This document shows, piece after piece, positions 24,158 through 31,628 of a DNA stretch of 64,000 nt; the stretch's first letter is position 1; every line of letters starts with the position of its first letter. The notes under the pieces are model-generated. The model made no database searches and was not told the DNA's origin. It saw only the letters and a program-made list of their open reading frames with translations. Made by a program: the position numbers and the translations under genes. The DNA is from CBDDHT01 sp965227905 (GTDB taxonomy: Bacteria > Pseudomonadota > Alphaproteobacteria > Rhizobiales > Methyloligellaceae), in contig OZ245780.1 of the NCBI GenBank assembly GCA_965227905.1, positions 2,108,001-2,172,000 on the forward strand, in the 5' to 3' direction.

Positions 24158-25378
24158 GTGGGACAGGGTGCACTCGACGGTATTCGCGTCTTGGATTTGA
24201 GCCGTGTTCTGGCTGGTCCGTCCTGTACGCAGTTGCTTGGCGATATGGGGGCCGAGATCATCAAAGTGGAACGCCCCGGCGTTGGCGATGAAACGCGGAC
24301 CTGGGGCCCACCCTATGTCATGTCGGCAGACGGCAAAGAGACAAGCGAAGCCGCCTATTATCTTTGCGCCAATCGCAACAAGCGCTCTGTCACGATCGAT
24401 ATGTCGAAGCCAGGCGGCGTCGCGCTGATCAAGCGGTTTCTGGAATCCTCCGACGTTGTCATCGAGAATTTCAAGGTCGGCGGGCTAAAGAAGTACGGTC
24501 TTGCCTATGAGGATCTGAAAAACGAATTTCCCTCGCTCGTCTATTGCTCGATCACCGGATACGGGCAGACAGGTCCGAATGCCACCAGACCTGGATACGA
24601 CATGATCGCTCAAGGCATGGGCGGACTTCTGAGTATGACGGGTGAGGCGGATGGGCCTCCAGTCAAGGTGCCGGTCGCAATCAACGATATCATGACCGGT
24701 ATGTATGCCTCAGTTGCCATCCTTGCGGCGTTACGCCACCGGGATGCGACAGGCGAGGGGCAACATATCGATCTCGGACTTCTCGATGTGCAGGTCTCCT
24801 GGCTCTGCAATCAGGGGCTCAACTATTTGACAGGCGGCGTGATCCCTCAGCGGATGGGAACGCAGCACCCGAACACGGCACCCTATCAAGCCTTCGCCAC
24901 GGCCGACGGGTTTATCATCATGGGTGCCAACAACGACGATCAGTTCGAACGTTTCTGCAATATGGCCGGCCGCGATGATCTTCCCAAGGATCCACGCTAC
25001 GCGACGAATGCCGAACGTGTGCGCAATCGTGCGACGCTGGTGCCGGAAGTGGAGAGCATCTTGAAGGCGCACCCCAGTGCGTATTGGATCGAGGAACTTG
25101 CCAAAATCAACATCATGTGCGGACCGATCAACACAATGGATCAGGTGTTTGCCGAGCCTCAGGTTCAGCAACGGGAGATGAAGATTTCCATGCCGCATGA
25201 CCTTGCTGGCAGCGGCACGGTCGACCTGATCGGCAATCCGATCAAGATGTCAGGGACGCCGGTGAACTATCGTCTGCCACCGCCGACGCTTGGCGAGCAT
25301 ACCGATATGATATTGGAGGAAGTCCTGGGGCTGGACGAGGCCGGCCGGCAGGCCCTTCGCGACGACGGAATTATCTGA
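24158..25378 (+). CDS. CaiB/BaiF family CoA-transferase (class III)
   Basis: The 406-residue protein has class III CoA-transferase features: GIRVLDLSRVLAGPSCTQLLGDMGAEIIKVE at the start in short conserved runs, NRNKRSVTIDM, VYCSITGYGQTGP, and the catalytic Asp in RPGYDMIAQGMGG. It moves CoA between organic acids and acyl-CoAs; the pair here cannot be told. A GTG start at 24158 with GAGGGGG about eight bases upstream is chosen. The AcuI-like acrylyl-CoA reductase gene 2 kb downstream might act on related acyl-CoAs, which is only suggestive. Confidence 0.92.
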   Translation: MGQGALDGIRVLDLSRVLAGPSCTQLLGDMGAEIIKVERPGVGDETRTWGPPYVMSADGKETSEAAYYLCANRNKRSVTIDMSKPGGVALIKRFLESSDVVIENFKVGGLKKYGLAYEDLKNEFPSLVYCSITGYGQTGPNATRPGYDMIAQGMGGLLSMTGEADGPPVKVPVAINDIMTGMYASVAILAALRHRDATGEGQHIDLGLLDVQVSWLCNQGLNYLTGGVIPQRMGTQHPNTAPYQAFATADGFIIMGANNDDQFERFCNMAGRDDLPKDPRYATNAERVRNRATLVPEVESILKAHPSAYWIEELAKINIMCGPINTMDQVFAEPQVQQREMKISMPHDLAGSGTVDLIGNPIKMSGTPVNYRLPPPTLGEHTDMILEEVLGLDEAGRQALRDDGII

Positions 25379-25435
25379 CATCAAGCGGGAGGAAGGAACG
25401 CCGGATGAACCGGAACCATGCTGCGTACCGCCTGG

Positions 25436-25458
25436 ATTGCCGGATCAAGTCCGGCAAT
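25436..25458. repeat. REP-like palindromic element
   Basis: ATTGCCGGA and TCCGGCAAT form a perfect 9-bp stem around TCAAG, followed by GACGAA. Elements of the form TGGATTGCCGGATCAAG... are common dispersed intergenic palindromes in alphaproteobacteria and often lie after stop codons, as here 58 bases past the CaiB-family gene. It may stabilise or end the transcript; no T-run follows. Confidence 0.7.
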
Positions 25459-25529
25459 GACGAATGGGGGGACGTTTGCAGAGTGAAATCGCCCTCCAGT
25501 GTGTCGCCCGGCGTTATTGAAACAGCCAA

Positions 25530-25658
25530 GAGGCGAGGAGTGACCTCAGGTCACGACCAGGACGCAAAGAGTGAGGCGAGGAGTGACCTCAGGTCACGAC
25601 CGGGACGCAAAGAGTGAGGCGAGGAGTGACCTCAGGTCACGACCGGGACACAAAGAGA
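25530..25658 (+). repeat. Three tandem 43-bp repeats, each with a 13-bp palindrome
   Basis: Units at 25530-25572, 25573-25615 and 25616-25658 start GAGGCGAGGAG and end with AAAGAGT or a variant. The first two differ at one base; the third differs near its end. Each contains TGACCT-C-AGGTCA (25541-25553, 25584-25596, 25627-25639). The 43-bp period is about four helical turns, so the palindromes face one side of the DNA. The array ends 16 bases before the ATG of the MBL-fold gene, placing it across the likely promoter or leader. Confidence 0.85.
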
Positions 25659-25674
25659 GAGAGGCATTCAGTTT

Positions 25675-26415
25675 ATGTCTGTAAAAGTGACATTCGTCGG
25701 ATCGGGGGATGCGTTCGGTTCAGGCGGACGCTTCAATACCTGTATACTCGTGGAAGCCCCGGAGATCTGCTTTGCGATCGATTTCGGCTGCTCGAGCCTG
25801 ATTGCGATGAAGGCGCTTGAGTTGCCACACAATATGATCGACGCGATCCTCGTTACGCATATTCATGGCGATCATTGTGGCGGCGTTCCGTTTCTGGTCA
25901 TGGACGGAATGCTGGCAGCCAAGCGGAAGACACCTCTTACGATCGCCGGGCCCTCGGGCATCAGGGAAGGACTCGACAAGATCCGCGATGCACTCTTCCC
26001 AGGCATGGATGCCATGGTGCCGAAATTCGATGTGGACGTCATAGAGATGGAAACGCTGCAACCTCATGAGTTGCGCGGCCTGAAGGTCACGACCTATCCG
26101 GCAATCCACACGGCAGAGACCAATCCGACCTCAATGCGGGTCGAGGTGGCCGGCAAGGTCATCGCCTATACCGGAGATAGCGAGTGGACGGAGCACATGC
26201 CGGCATTGGCGCAGGGGTCGGATCTCTTCATCGCCGAGTGCTACTTCCATCAGAAACCTGTGCCCTTCCATCTGAACTATCCTGTTATTCAGGAACGCAA
26301 GCACGAACTCGAAACAAAGCGTCTCGTCCTGACCCATATGCAGGACGAAATGCTTGCCTGTGTGAACGATGTGCCGGAAGAGTGTGCTTACGACGGCCTT
26401 GTTGTTGAAATCTAG
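25675..26415 (+). CDS. Metallo-beta-lactamase-fold hydrolase (RNase Z-like)
   Basis: The 246-residue protein has the MBL metal-binding motif THIHGDHCGGVPF (HxHxDH) near residue 62. Later ligands occur in AIHTAET, YTGDSEWTE and a final His in LVLTHMQDEM, in the RNase Z/PhnP/arylsulfatase-like order. The N-terminal strand VTFVGSGDAFGSGGRFNT is the family's usual start. Substrate unknown. The gene is preceded closely by three tandem palindromic repeats, and arsC follows 19 bases after its stop, so they are likely co-transcribed. Confidence 0.88.
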   Translation: MSVKVTFVGSGDAFGSGGRFNTCILVEAPEICFAIDFGCSSLIAMKALELPHNMIDAILVTHIHGDHCGGVPFLVMDGMLAAKRKTPLTIAGPSGIREGLDKIRDALFPGMDAMVPKFDVDVIEMETLQPHELRGLKVTTYPAIHTAETNPTSMRVEVAGKVIAYTGDSEWTEHMPALAQGSDLFIAECYFHQKPVPFHLNYPVIQERKHELETKRLVLTHMQDEMLACVNDVPEECAYDGLVVEI

Positions 26416-26433
26416 GAATCGAAGAGAGGTGTC

Positions 26434-26832
26434 ATGTCGATAACGATCTACCACAATCCAAAGTGCGGCACGTCACGCAATACGCTGGCAATGATCCGCG
26501 AAAGTGGCGAAGAGCCGGAAGTCATCGAATATCTCAAAACGCCGCCTGGTCGTGACCGTCTCGTTGGGCTCGTCGCCGAAATGGGCATTTCCGTGCGTGA
26601 CCTCCTTCGCCAAAAGGGGACGCCGTATGATGAACTTGGTTTGGATGATCCCAAATGGACCGACGATCAGCTGATCGATTTCATCGTTGAACATCCGATT
26701 CTGATGAACCGACCGGTTGTGGTTAGCCCAAAGGGTGCAAAGCTCTGCCGTCCATCGGAAGAGGTTGTCGATCTTCTGCCTGACGGAAGCATCGACGGTT
26801 TCACGAAGGAAGATGGTGAGAAGGTTGGCTAG
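26434..26832 (+). CDS. arsC: Glutaredoxin-dependent arsenate reductase (ArsC family)
   Basis: The 132-residue protein matches glutaredoxin-linked ArsC: ITIYHNPKCGTSRNTLAMI with the catalytic Cys at about residue 11, IEYLKTPPGRDRL, and the anion-binding Arg region PILMNRPVVV. It reduces arsenate to arsenite using glutaredoxin. No arsenite efflux gene or arsR of the classic type adjoins, so it may be a YffB/ArsC-like protein with another role. GAGAGG lies eight bases before the ATG. The next gene (GNAT) starts 11 bases after its stop. Confidence 0.9.
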   Translation: MSITIYHNPKCGTSRNTLAMIRESGEEPEVIEYLKTPPGRDRLVGLVAEMGISVRDLLRQKGTPYDELGLDDPKWTDDQLIDFIVEHPILMNRPVVVSPKGAKLCRPSEEVVDLLPDGSIDGFTKEDGEKVG

Positions 26833-26842
26833 CGGTTCTGAC

Positions 26843-27364
26843 ATGCGGGTGGATGGGTCGATCGAGAGCGCGGCATTTGGCATTCGATTGGCAACGCAGG
26901 ACGATCTGTTCGGGATCCGCGACCTTCTCGGCATCACATGGCATGACACCTACGACTCCATCCACGGGCCGGAGCGTGTCGAGGAAATTACCAAGCGCTG
27001 GCATTCGGTCGAGATCTTGCAGGGTTTCTTGGAGCATCCCGATGGGCGTTTGTTGGTTGCGGAAACGAACGATGTGATCAGCGGGACGGCTTATGCGCAA
27101 CTTGAGCCGGGCAGGTTTGTCGACATCTTCAGCCTCTACGTCGCTCCCGGCTGCCAAGGGAGCGGGATCGGCAAGACATTATTGAAGACGATAATCGACG
27201 CTTATCCGGATGTGCCGGCGCTGCGGCTGGGCGTGATGCCCGAAAATGCCCGCGCGATCCGGTTTTACGAGCACAACGGCTTCAGGATCATCGGTAAGGG
27301 CGAAGAGGATTGCGGGCCTTGCACCGGTATTGAACATCTGACGATGGAGCGCCGCCTGGTATAG
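26843..27364 (+). CDS. GNAT-family N-acetyltransferase
   Basis: The 173-residue protein has an N-terminal IRLATQDDLFGIRDLL strand-helix and the acetyl-CoA-binding motif A SLYVAPGCQGSGIGKTLL (Q-x-x-G-x-G). The motif B region NARAIRFYEHNGF follows. Substrate unknown. The start is uncertain: 26843 lies just after arsC and lacks a strong ribosome-binding site, while an in-frame ATG at 26813 overlaps arsC. It is probably co-transcribed with the MBL and arsC genes. Confidence 0.87.
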   Translation: MRVDGSIESAAFGIRLATQDDLFGIRDLLGITWHDTYDSIHGPERVEEITKRWHSVEILQGFLEHPDGRLLVAETNDVISGTAYAQLEPGRFVDIFSLYVAPGCQGSGIGKTLLKTIIDAYPDVPALRLGVMPENARAIRFYEHNGFRIIGKGEEDCGPCTGIEHLTMERRLV

Positions 27365-27470
27365 GGTCTCGCCTGGATCACGACCATTATCCAAGTTGCA
27401 TTATCGTCGTCGACGCGCCAGAAGTCTGCCAAATCAAGCTGTGAGCAGTGAATATTCAAGGGACATGAGC

Positions 27471-28457
27471 ATGGAGCGCTTCAAGGCACTGTTGGTATCG
27501 AGAGTCGAAGGTGGACAGAACGTCGAGTGGACGGAGTTGACTGACGACGATCTCATGGAAGGTGACGTTACACTCCGCGTTACCCATTCGACGCTCAACT
27601 ATAAAGATGGGCTCGCCGTTACCGGCTCTGCACCCATTATCAGACAATATCCGATGATTCCTGGCATCGATCTCGCCGGTGAAGTGATTTCATCGTCGAG
27701 CTCCGACTACAAGGCAGGCGATAAGGTTCTGGTCAACGGCTGGGGACTTGGAGAAACTCATTTCGGAGGCTATGCGGCGAGAGCGCGAGTAAAGTCGGAT
27801 TGGTTGGTTCCCGTGCCCGATGCTTTCACATGTGCCGATACCATGGCGATCGGCACTGCCGGGTACACGGCGATGCTCTGTGTCCTGGCGCTCGAAGATC
27901 ACAATGTGACGCCGGACAAAGGTCCGGTTTTGGTCACCGGCGCTTCAGGCGGGGTTGGATCCGTCGCTGTCGCAGTTCTCGCAAAGTTGGGCTACGAGGT
28001 TCATGCATCGACGGGGAGAACGGCGGAAGCGGACTATCTCAAAGGCCTCGGTGCTGCTGAAATTGTCGACCGGGAAGAGTTGTCCGGGAAAGCACGCGCG
28101 CTCGGCCGTGAGAAGTGGGCAGGAGCGGTTGATGCAGTCGGCTCGACCACGCTTGCCAACGTGATCAGCCAGACGAAATACTATGGCTGTGTGGCCTGTT
28201 GCGGTCTGGCTCAAGGGGCTGACCTTCCGACGAGTGTCATGCCTTTTATTCTTCGCGGTGTGACGCTTCAAGGTTGCGAGTCGGTGATGGCGCCCAAGGA
28301 AAAGCGTCTGGAGTGCTGGCAGCGATTGGCTGCAGATCTGGATACGGCGCATATCGCTTCGATTACGGAAACGCATCCACTCGACGATGTGACGAAACTG
28401 GCCCCTGAGATCGTTGCAGGCAAAGTACGCGGCCGCGTTGTGTTTGAGGTGAGTTGA
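27471..28457 (+). CDS. AcuI/YhdH-type acrylyl-CoA reductase (NADPH, MDR superfamily)
   Basis: The 328-residue zinc-less medium-chain reductase has the YhdH pattern: LRVTHSTLNYKDGLAVTG, IPGIDLAGEV, the NADP-binding VLVTGASGGVGSVAVAV, and SVMPFILRGVTLQGCESV. YhdH/AcuI reduces acrylyl-CoA to propionyl-CoA, which detoxifies acryloyl-CoA during 3-hydroxypropionate or DMSP breakdown. The ATG at 27471 is chosen because AAGGGA lies seven bases upstream; an ATG at 27465 is too close to that site. The gene stands alone on the plus strand. Confidence 0.92.
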   Translation: MERFKALLVSRVEGGQNVEWTELTDDDLMEGDVTLRVTHSTLNYKDGLAVTGSAPIIRQYPMIPGIDLAGEVISSSSSDYKAGDKVLVNGWGLGETHFGGYAARARVKSDWLVPVPDAFTCADTMAIGTAGYTAMLCVLALEDHNVTPDKGPVLVTGASGGVGSVAVAVLAKLGYEVHASTGRTAEADYLKGLGAAEIVDREELSGKARALGREKWAGAVDAVGSTTLANVISQTKYYGCVACCGLAQGADLPTSVMPFILRGVTLQGCESVMAPKEKRLECWQRLAADLDTAHIASITETHPLDDVTKLAPEIVAGKVRGRVVFEVS

Positions 28458-28513
28458 GTTCAGTGACTGGTGGGAAAGTCGCTGGTCGGCTTCAGGATTC
28501 TCGGATCAGACTC

Positions 28514-29023
28514 TCACGTTGAGGCAAGTGGGAATTTTCGCAACAGAATCTCATCGAAGCCATCGAAGACGAGACTTGGGAGCGTGGCAACGTCCTCGAA
28601 ACCGTGCCTGCGATAGAAAGCCAGGGCACGTGTGTTGAAAGTCGATGAAACGACCCAAAGGTTGCGAACGTCGGGGGTGGCGTCTTGCTCAAACCAATTC
28701 AGGGCGGCGGAACCGATGCCGTGGCCCTGCCATTCGGGCTGGAGCGCCAACATCTCAAGGTAGGGGCCTATCAACCAAGGATCGCGGACCGAAATACAGC
28801 CGGTCAGGTCCTGACCCTGCCATATGCCGAACTTCCGAGCGCCGGAATTGGCATCGGTATCCGCGAGATAGTTTGTCAGGGTCTCGTCAGCATAACCCAT
28901 GCGCGACCATGGCTCGATGCGTGCGATTGCCGGACCCAGTGTCTGTGCGTCCGAAATCGACAGCGGCGACAGAATGGCCGGTCCGATATCAATCGGAGGT
29001 TTCGAAGGTGAGTGGTTCGACAT
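28514..29023 (-). CDS. GNAT-family N-acetyltransferase
   Basis: The 169-residue protein carries the GNAT core: LEMLALQPEWQGHGIGSAAL is the acetyl-CoA loop, and VSSTFNTRALAFYRRHGF the second conserved segment, with a C-terminal strand VFDGFDEILLRK. Substrate unknown. Its 5' end overlaps the 3' end of the polysaccharide deacetylase gene by 35 bases, so the two are read from one transcript. Confidence 0.88.
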   Translation of the reverse strand: MSNHSPSKPPIDIGPAILSPLSISDAQTLGPAIARIEPWSRMGYADETLTNYLADTDANSGARKFGIWQGQDLTGCISVRDPWLIGPYLEMLALQPEWQGHGIGSAALNWFEQDATPDVRNLWVVSSTFNTRALAFYRRHGFEDVATLPSLVFDGFDEILLRKFPLAST

Positions 29024-30044
29024 TGCGGCGTCTCTTGGCGGCCCTGGCCTTTGCGGCTTGAGCCAATGGAACGGCCTTCTGGTCGCCCGGTGACCATGTA
29101 TAGCAGGTCGTTGCGATCTCGGGCTCGCCGGCTGCCAGCAATTCGCTGACTGTGACGAACCGATACCCTTTGGCGCGAAGTTTCGGAATGATCAGAGGGA
29201 GCGCTTTTGCTGTATTCCAGCCCCGTCCATTGGCATGGGCGATGATGATCGAACCCGGTCTCACGCCTCTGAGAACTGTCGATGCGATCGCCTTGGCAGA
29301 TCTTCCGCGCATAGGATCGCCGGTCACAACATCCCACTGGATTGCCGGTAGCCCGGCTTTAGCCACAGCCTTCAATGCCTGCGCATTGCACGTTCCGTAA
29401 GGGAAGCGGAACAAGCGCATCGCTTGCGGCACCTGCTCGAGCGCTTTCGAATGCTCTCGCACACAAGCCCGGGCGGAAAGCGACTCTCTTGTGAGCTTGT
29501 AAGCCGATTGCGCTAGAGCGATCTCATCATGGAGCGTTTTTCCCCTCACACGCCGCATGTCGCGATGCGTCCATCCATGGTTGGCGATTTCGAAGAGTGG
29601 ATCGGCGAGGAGTTGCTGGCTGCGTTCATCATGCGTCGCCAGCCATTTGCCGCTGGCAAAGAAGGTCGTACGCACTTTGTGCTTGCGCAGATAGTCGACG
29701 ATCGGTCCATCGTACCCGTAAACGAGACCGGACGTCTCACAAAGATCGAAAGTGATCGCAATCAGCTTTTTTCCCGGTGGCAGCTTCACACGTCGAATGG
29801 CGCCATGCAGATGCTTGGGTAGTGGGTTGACGGTCTTGGGAGCTGCCTCACGCAATGCGGCGAGGTCGATCGCTGTTCGGCGCCGCACCGAGGCTTTTTC
29901 CGAGGCTCGTCCAGCGAGACTTGCCGGCGCCCAGCATCGCGCCTGGAGCTGCGACAACTCAGACTCTGCGTGTGTGGTCTGTGGCGAAGCCACAAATAGA
30001 ACACTGGCGATGGCCAAGAGCCATCTCTGTCGGCGTGCGGTCAC
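28989..30044 (-). CDS. Exported polysaccharide deacetylase family protein (NodB-like)
   Basis: The 351-residue protein has a signal peptide (RRQRWLLAIASVLFVASPQT) and a carbohydrate esterase 4 NodB domain from about residue 95. Motif 1 is TFDLCETSG in place of the canonical TFDDG, and motif 2 is NHGWTHRD with the two metal His residues. RGVRPGSIIIAHANGRG is the motif-5-like part. Targets are usually N-acetylated glycans of the envelope. The GTG at 30044 follows AGGAAA with correct spacing; an upstream in-frame start at 30095 would add a charged extension before the signal peptide. Confidence 0.87.
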   Translation of the reverse strand: MTARRQRWLLAIASVLFVASPQTTHAESELSQLQARCWAPASLAGRASEKASVRRRTAIDLAALREAAPKTVNPLPKHLHGAIRRVKLPPGKKLIAITFDLCETSGLVYGYDGPIVDYLRKHKVRTTFFASGKWLATHDERSQQLLADPLFEIANHGWTHRDMRRVRGKTLHDEIALAQSAYKLTRESLSARACVREHSKALEQVPQAMRLFRFPYGTCNAQALKAVAKAGLPAIQWDVVTGDPMRGRSAKAIASTVLRGVRPGSIIIAHANGRGWNTAKALPLIIPKLRAKGYRFVTVSELLAAGEPEIATTCYTWSPGDQKAVPLAQAAKARAAKRRRNVEPLTFETSD

Positions 30045-30229
30045 AACAAATTTTTCCTGGCGGCTGCGTTCTGAACAACGGTTAGCACGACTCAATGGTC
30101 GGAAAACGACAATCTGTCACACCCTCTGTGGGTTCCAAAGGTGAGTAATGCGTTGCCAATGTTTTTAAACTTTTAAATGTTTTCATCGATCCTGCCAGCT
30201 GAATTGCACTGATTGGTAGGGGTCCAGTA

Positions 30230-30586
30230 ATGCGTTCTTCAATTCTGAAGGCGACTTTTGTCGCCTTGGCGATCGGAATGTCGTCTTCAATCATGATCAC
30301 TGATACGGCTGACGCCATCAGCCTTCCTCGCACGATGGCAGACGGCAAAGTGTGCCGAATGCTGCTTGGAGCGGCTCATATGCACAGTGGCAGAACTTTC
30401 AAGGCAGGCGCCACGAAGCAGGCTGCTTTTGAAGCCGCAGTCATGCGATGGAGCCGGTTTACGGCCTGGGAGTACGGCCCGGAATGGGGCGACTTTCGGA
30501 ATGCCGCACGCCAAACGGCCAGTTGTACGCCGGCTCGCAGAGGCGGGTGGAAATGCAAGGTCGAAGCACAACCGTGTAGACACTGA
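30230..30586 (+). CDS. Small exported protein of unknown function
   Basis: The 118-residue product has a signal peptide (MRSSILKATFVALAIGMSSS...ADA). The mature domain is short and compact, with a Cys in DGKVCRMLL, a Trp/Tyr-rich FTAWEYGPEWGDF, and two further Cys in RQTASCTP and GWKCKVEAQPC near the C-terminus. The four cysteines could form disulfides in the periplasm. I do not recognise the family. A strong hairpin terminator follows 45 bases after the stop. It probably has its own promoter in the 185-base gap before it. Confidence 0.72.
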   Translation: MRSSILKATFVALAIGMSSSIMITDTADAISLPRTMADGKVCRMLLGAAHMHSGRTFKAGATKQAAFEAAVMRWSRFTAWEYGPEWGDFRNAARQTASCTPARRGGWKCKVEAQPCRH

Positions 30587-30928
30587 CGCCATAGGGAACA
30601 GCCTCTGTGCTATTCCATACCAGGCAAAGTTTAAGTCTCGCTCGTAGCTTCTGCGGGCGGGACTTTCTTGTATTGTCGTCACGACAAGCTCCTGAATATG
30701 CCTTGCCGTGAGCCGGGTTTGATCTTACATCTACGGCAGGTGCGCCATGGCTTTGGAGAAGGCGCACCCTCGGACGACCGGCTAAGACGCCATGCCCCGC
30801 CATGGGCAGGATGACTTTTCCCGACAATCTGAGAGAGATGAAAGCCGCAACCGCCGTTGTGAATTCGGCTCAGGTCATGAGTTCATGTCCTAACTATAGA
30901 AAGTTTGAAAGCGGGAAAGGAGATCCCT
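30587..30928 (+). other. 342-base non-coding stretch: terminator, 15-bp palindrome and cold-shock gene leader
   Basis: The first part holds the terminator at 30632-30670. TTGTCGT-C-ACGACAA, an exact 7-1-7 palindrome, follows at 30672-30686. GGTGCGCC/GGCGCACC then forms an 8-bp stem with a 14-base loop near 30738-30767. The rest runs to the AAGGAGA site of the cold-shock gene. The long leader would suit the structured 5' UTR usual for csp genes. No reading frame here looks real. Confidence 0.5.
30632..30670 (+). terminator. Intrinsic terminator after the small exported protein gene
   Basis: AAGTCTCGCTCG and CGGGCGGGACTT form a continuous 12-bp stem (G-T pairs included) around TAGCTTCTG, followed by TCTTGT and then ATTGT. 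The tail is only moderately T-rich. Confidence 0.65.
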
Positions 30929-31141
30929 ATGCGCCAGAATGGAACCGTGAAATTTTTCAACCATACGCGTGGCTTCGGCTTCATTGCTCCAGACGATGGC
31001 GGTAAGGATGTCTTCGTTCATATTACAGCGCTGGAGAAATCCGGGATCGGACCGCTCGATGAGGGCGACAAAGTCAGCTTTGAAGTCGAAGACGATCCGC
31101 GTGGCCGTGGTAAACAGGCCGCCAACATCGAGATGGGCTGA
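30929..31141 (+). CDS. Cold-shock domain protein
   Basis: The 70-residue protein is a single CSD with both RNA-binding motifs, GTVKFFNHTRGFGFIAPD and KDVFVHITAL (RNP1 FGFI, RNP2 VFVH). It binds single-stranded nucleic acid and acts as an RNA chaperone. The start at 30929 has AAGGAGA six bases upstream; the in-frame ATG at 30905 has no such site. Pairing with infA 95 bases downstream is a frequent alphaproteobacterial arrangement. Confidence 0.95.
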   Translation: MRQNGTVKFFNHTRGFGFIAPDDGGKDVFVHITALEKSGIGPLDEGDKVSFEVEDDPRGRGKQAANIEMG

Positions 31142-31235
31142 TTGCTTCGCACAGACGGTGCGCTTTGACATTCCCGCAGGGCTCAGTTGATCTGGGCCTT
31201 GCATTTACGAAGGACGATCGAAACAAGGAACCAAC

Positions 31236-31511
31236 GTGGCAAAGGAAGAACTCCTCGAATTCGAAGGGACGGTAACCGACATCCTGCCGGATGCGCGGTT
31301 CCGCGTAAAACTCGACAACGATCACGAAATCATCGCCTACACTGCGGGGCGGATGAAGAAATTTCGTATTCGCACTTTGGTCGGCGATCGCGTCAGCGTT
31401 GAAATGACGCCTTATGATCTCGACAAAGGACGTATCGTGTACCGACACAAGGACGAGCGTGCGCCTGCGACCCGTGGTCAGCAGCGACGGAATACGCGTC
31501 GCCGACGCTAA
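31236..31511 (+). CDS. infA: Translation initiation factor IF-1
   Basis: The 91-residue protein has the S1/OB fold of IF-1 (LLEFEGTVTDILPDARFRVKL, then IIAYTAGRMKKFRIRTLVGD and VSVEMTPYDLDKGRIVYR). A basic tail (QQRRNTRRRR) extends beyond the usual 72 residues, as in many alphaproteobacterial IF-1 copies found next to cold-shock genes. It blocks the ribosomal A site during initiation. The GTG start is preceded by AAGGAA. It is likely co-expressed with the cold-shock gene, which would help initiation after cold shock. Confidence 0.95.
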   Translation: MAKEELLEFEGTVTDILPDARFRVKLDNDHEIIAYTAGRMKKFRIRTLVGDRVSVEMTPYDLDKGRIVYRHKDERAPATRGQQRRNTRRRR

Positions 31512-31628
31512 GACATCACGATCCGTTTGTCGGGTCGGGTTGAAACCTATTGCAGCATTCTACAAAGCTTGAACGCCGGGTCGTTGACTTGGCGGGTATC
31601 TCTGTGCGTGCCCGTCGCGAGACTGGTT

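Noticed and set aside
23814..24173. Longer minus-strand frame of 119 codons ending in the small peptide
   Set aside because: The upstream part has no protein-like features and the perfect AAGGAGG site lies inside it, directly before the ATG of the 27-residue peptide.
25405..25617. A 70-codon plus-strand frame preceded by GGAGGAAGG
   Set aside because: It runs straight through the REP-like palindrome and the 43-bp repeats; the CRIKSGNDE-type translation is what that repeat gives in any genome, so the frame is a by-product of repeats.
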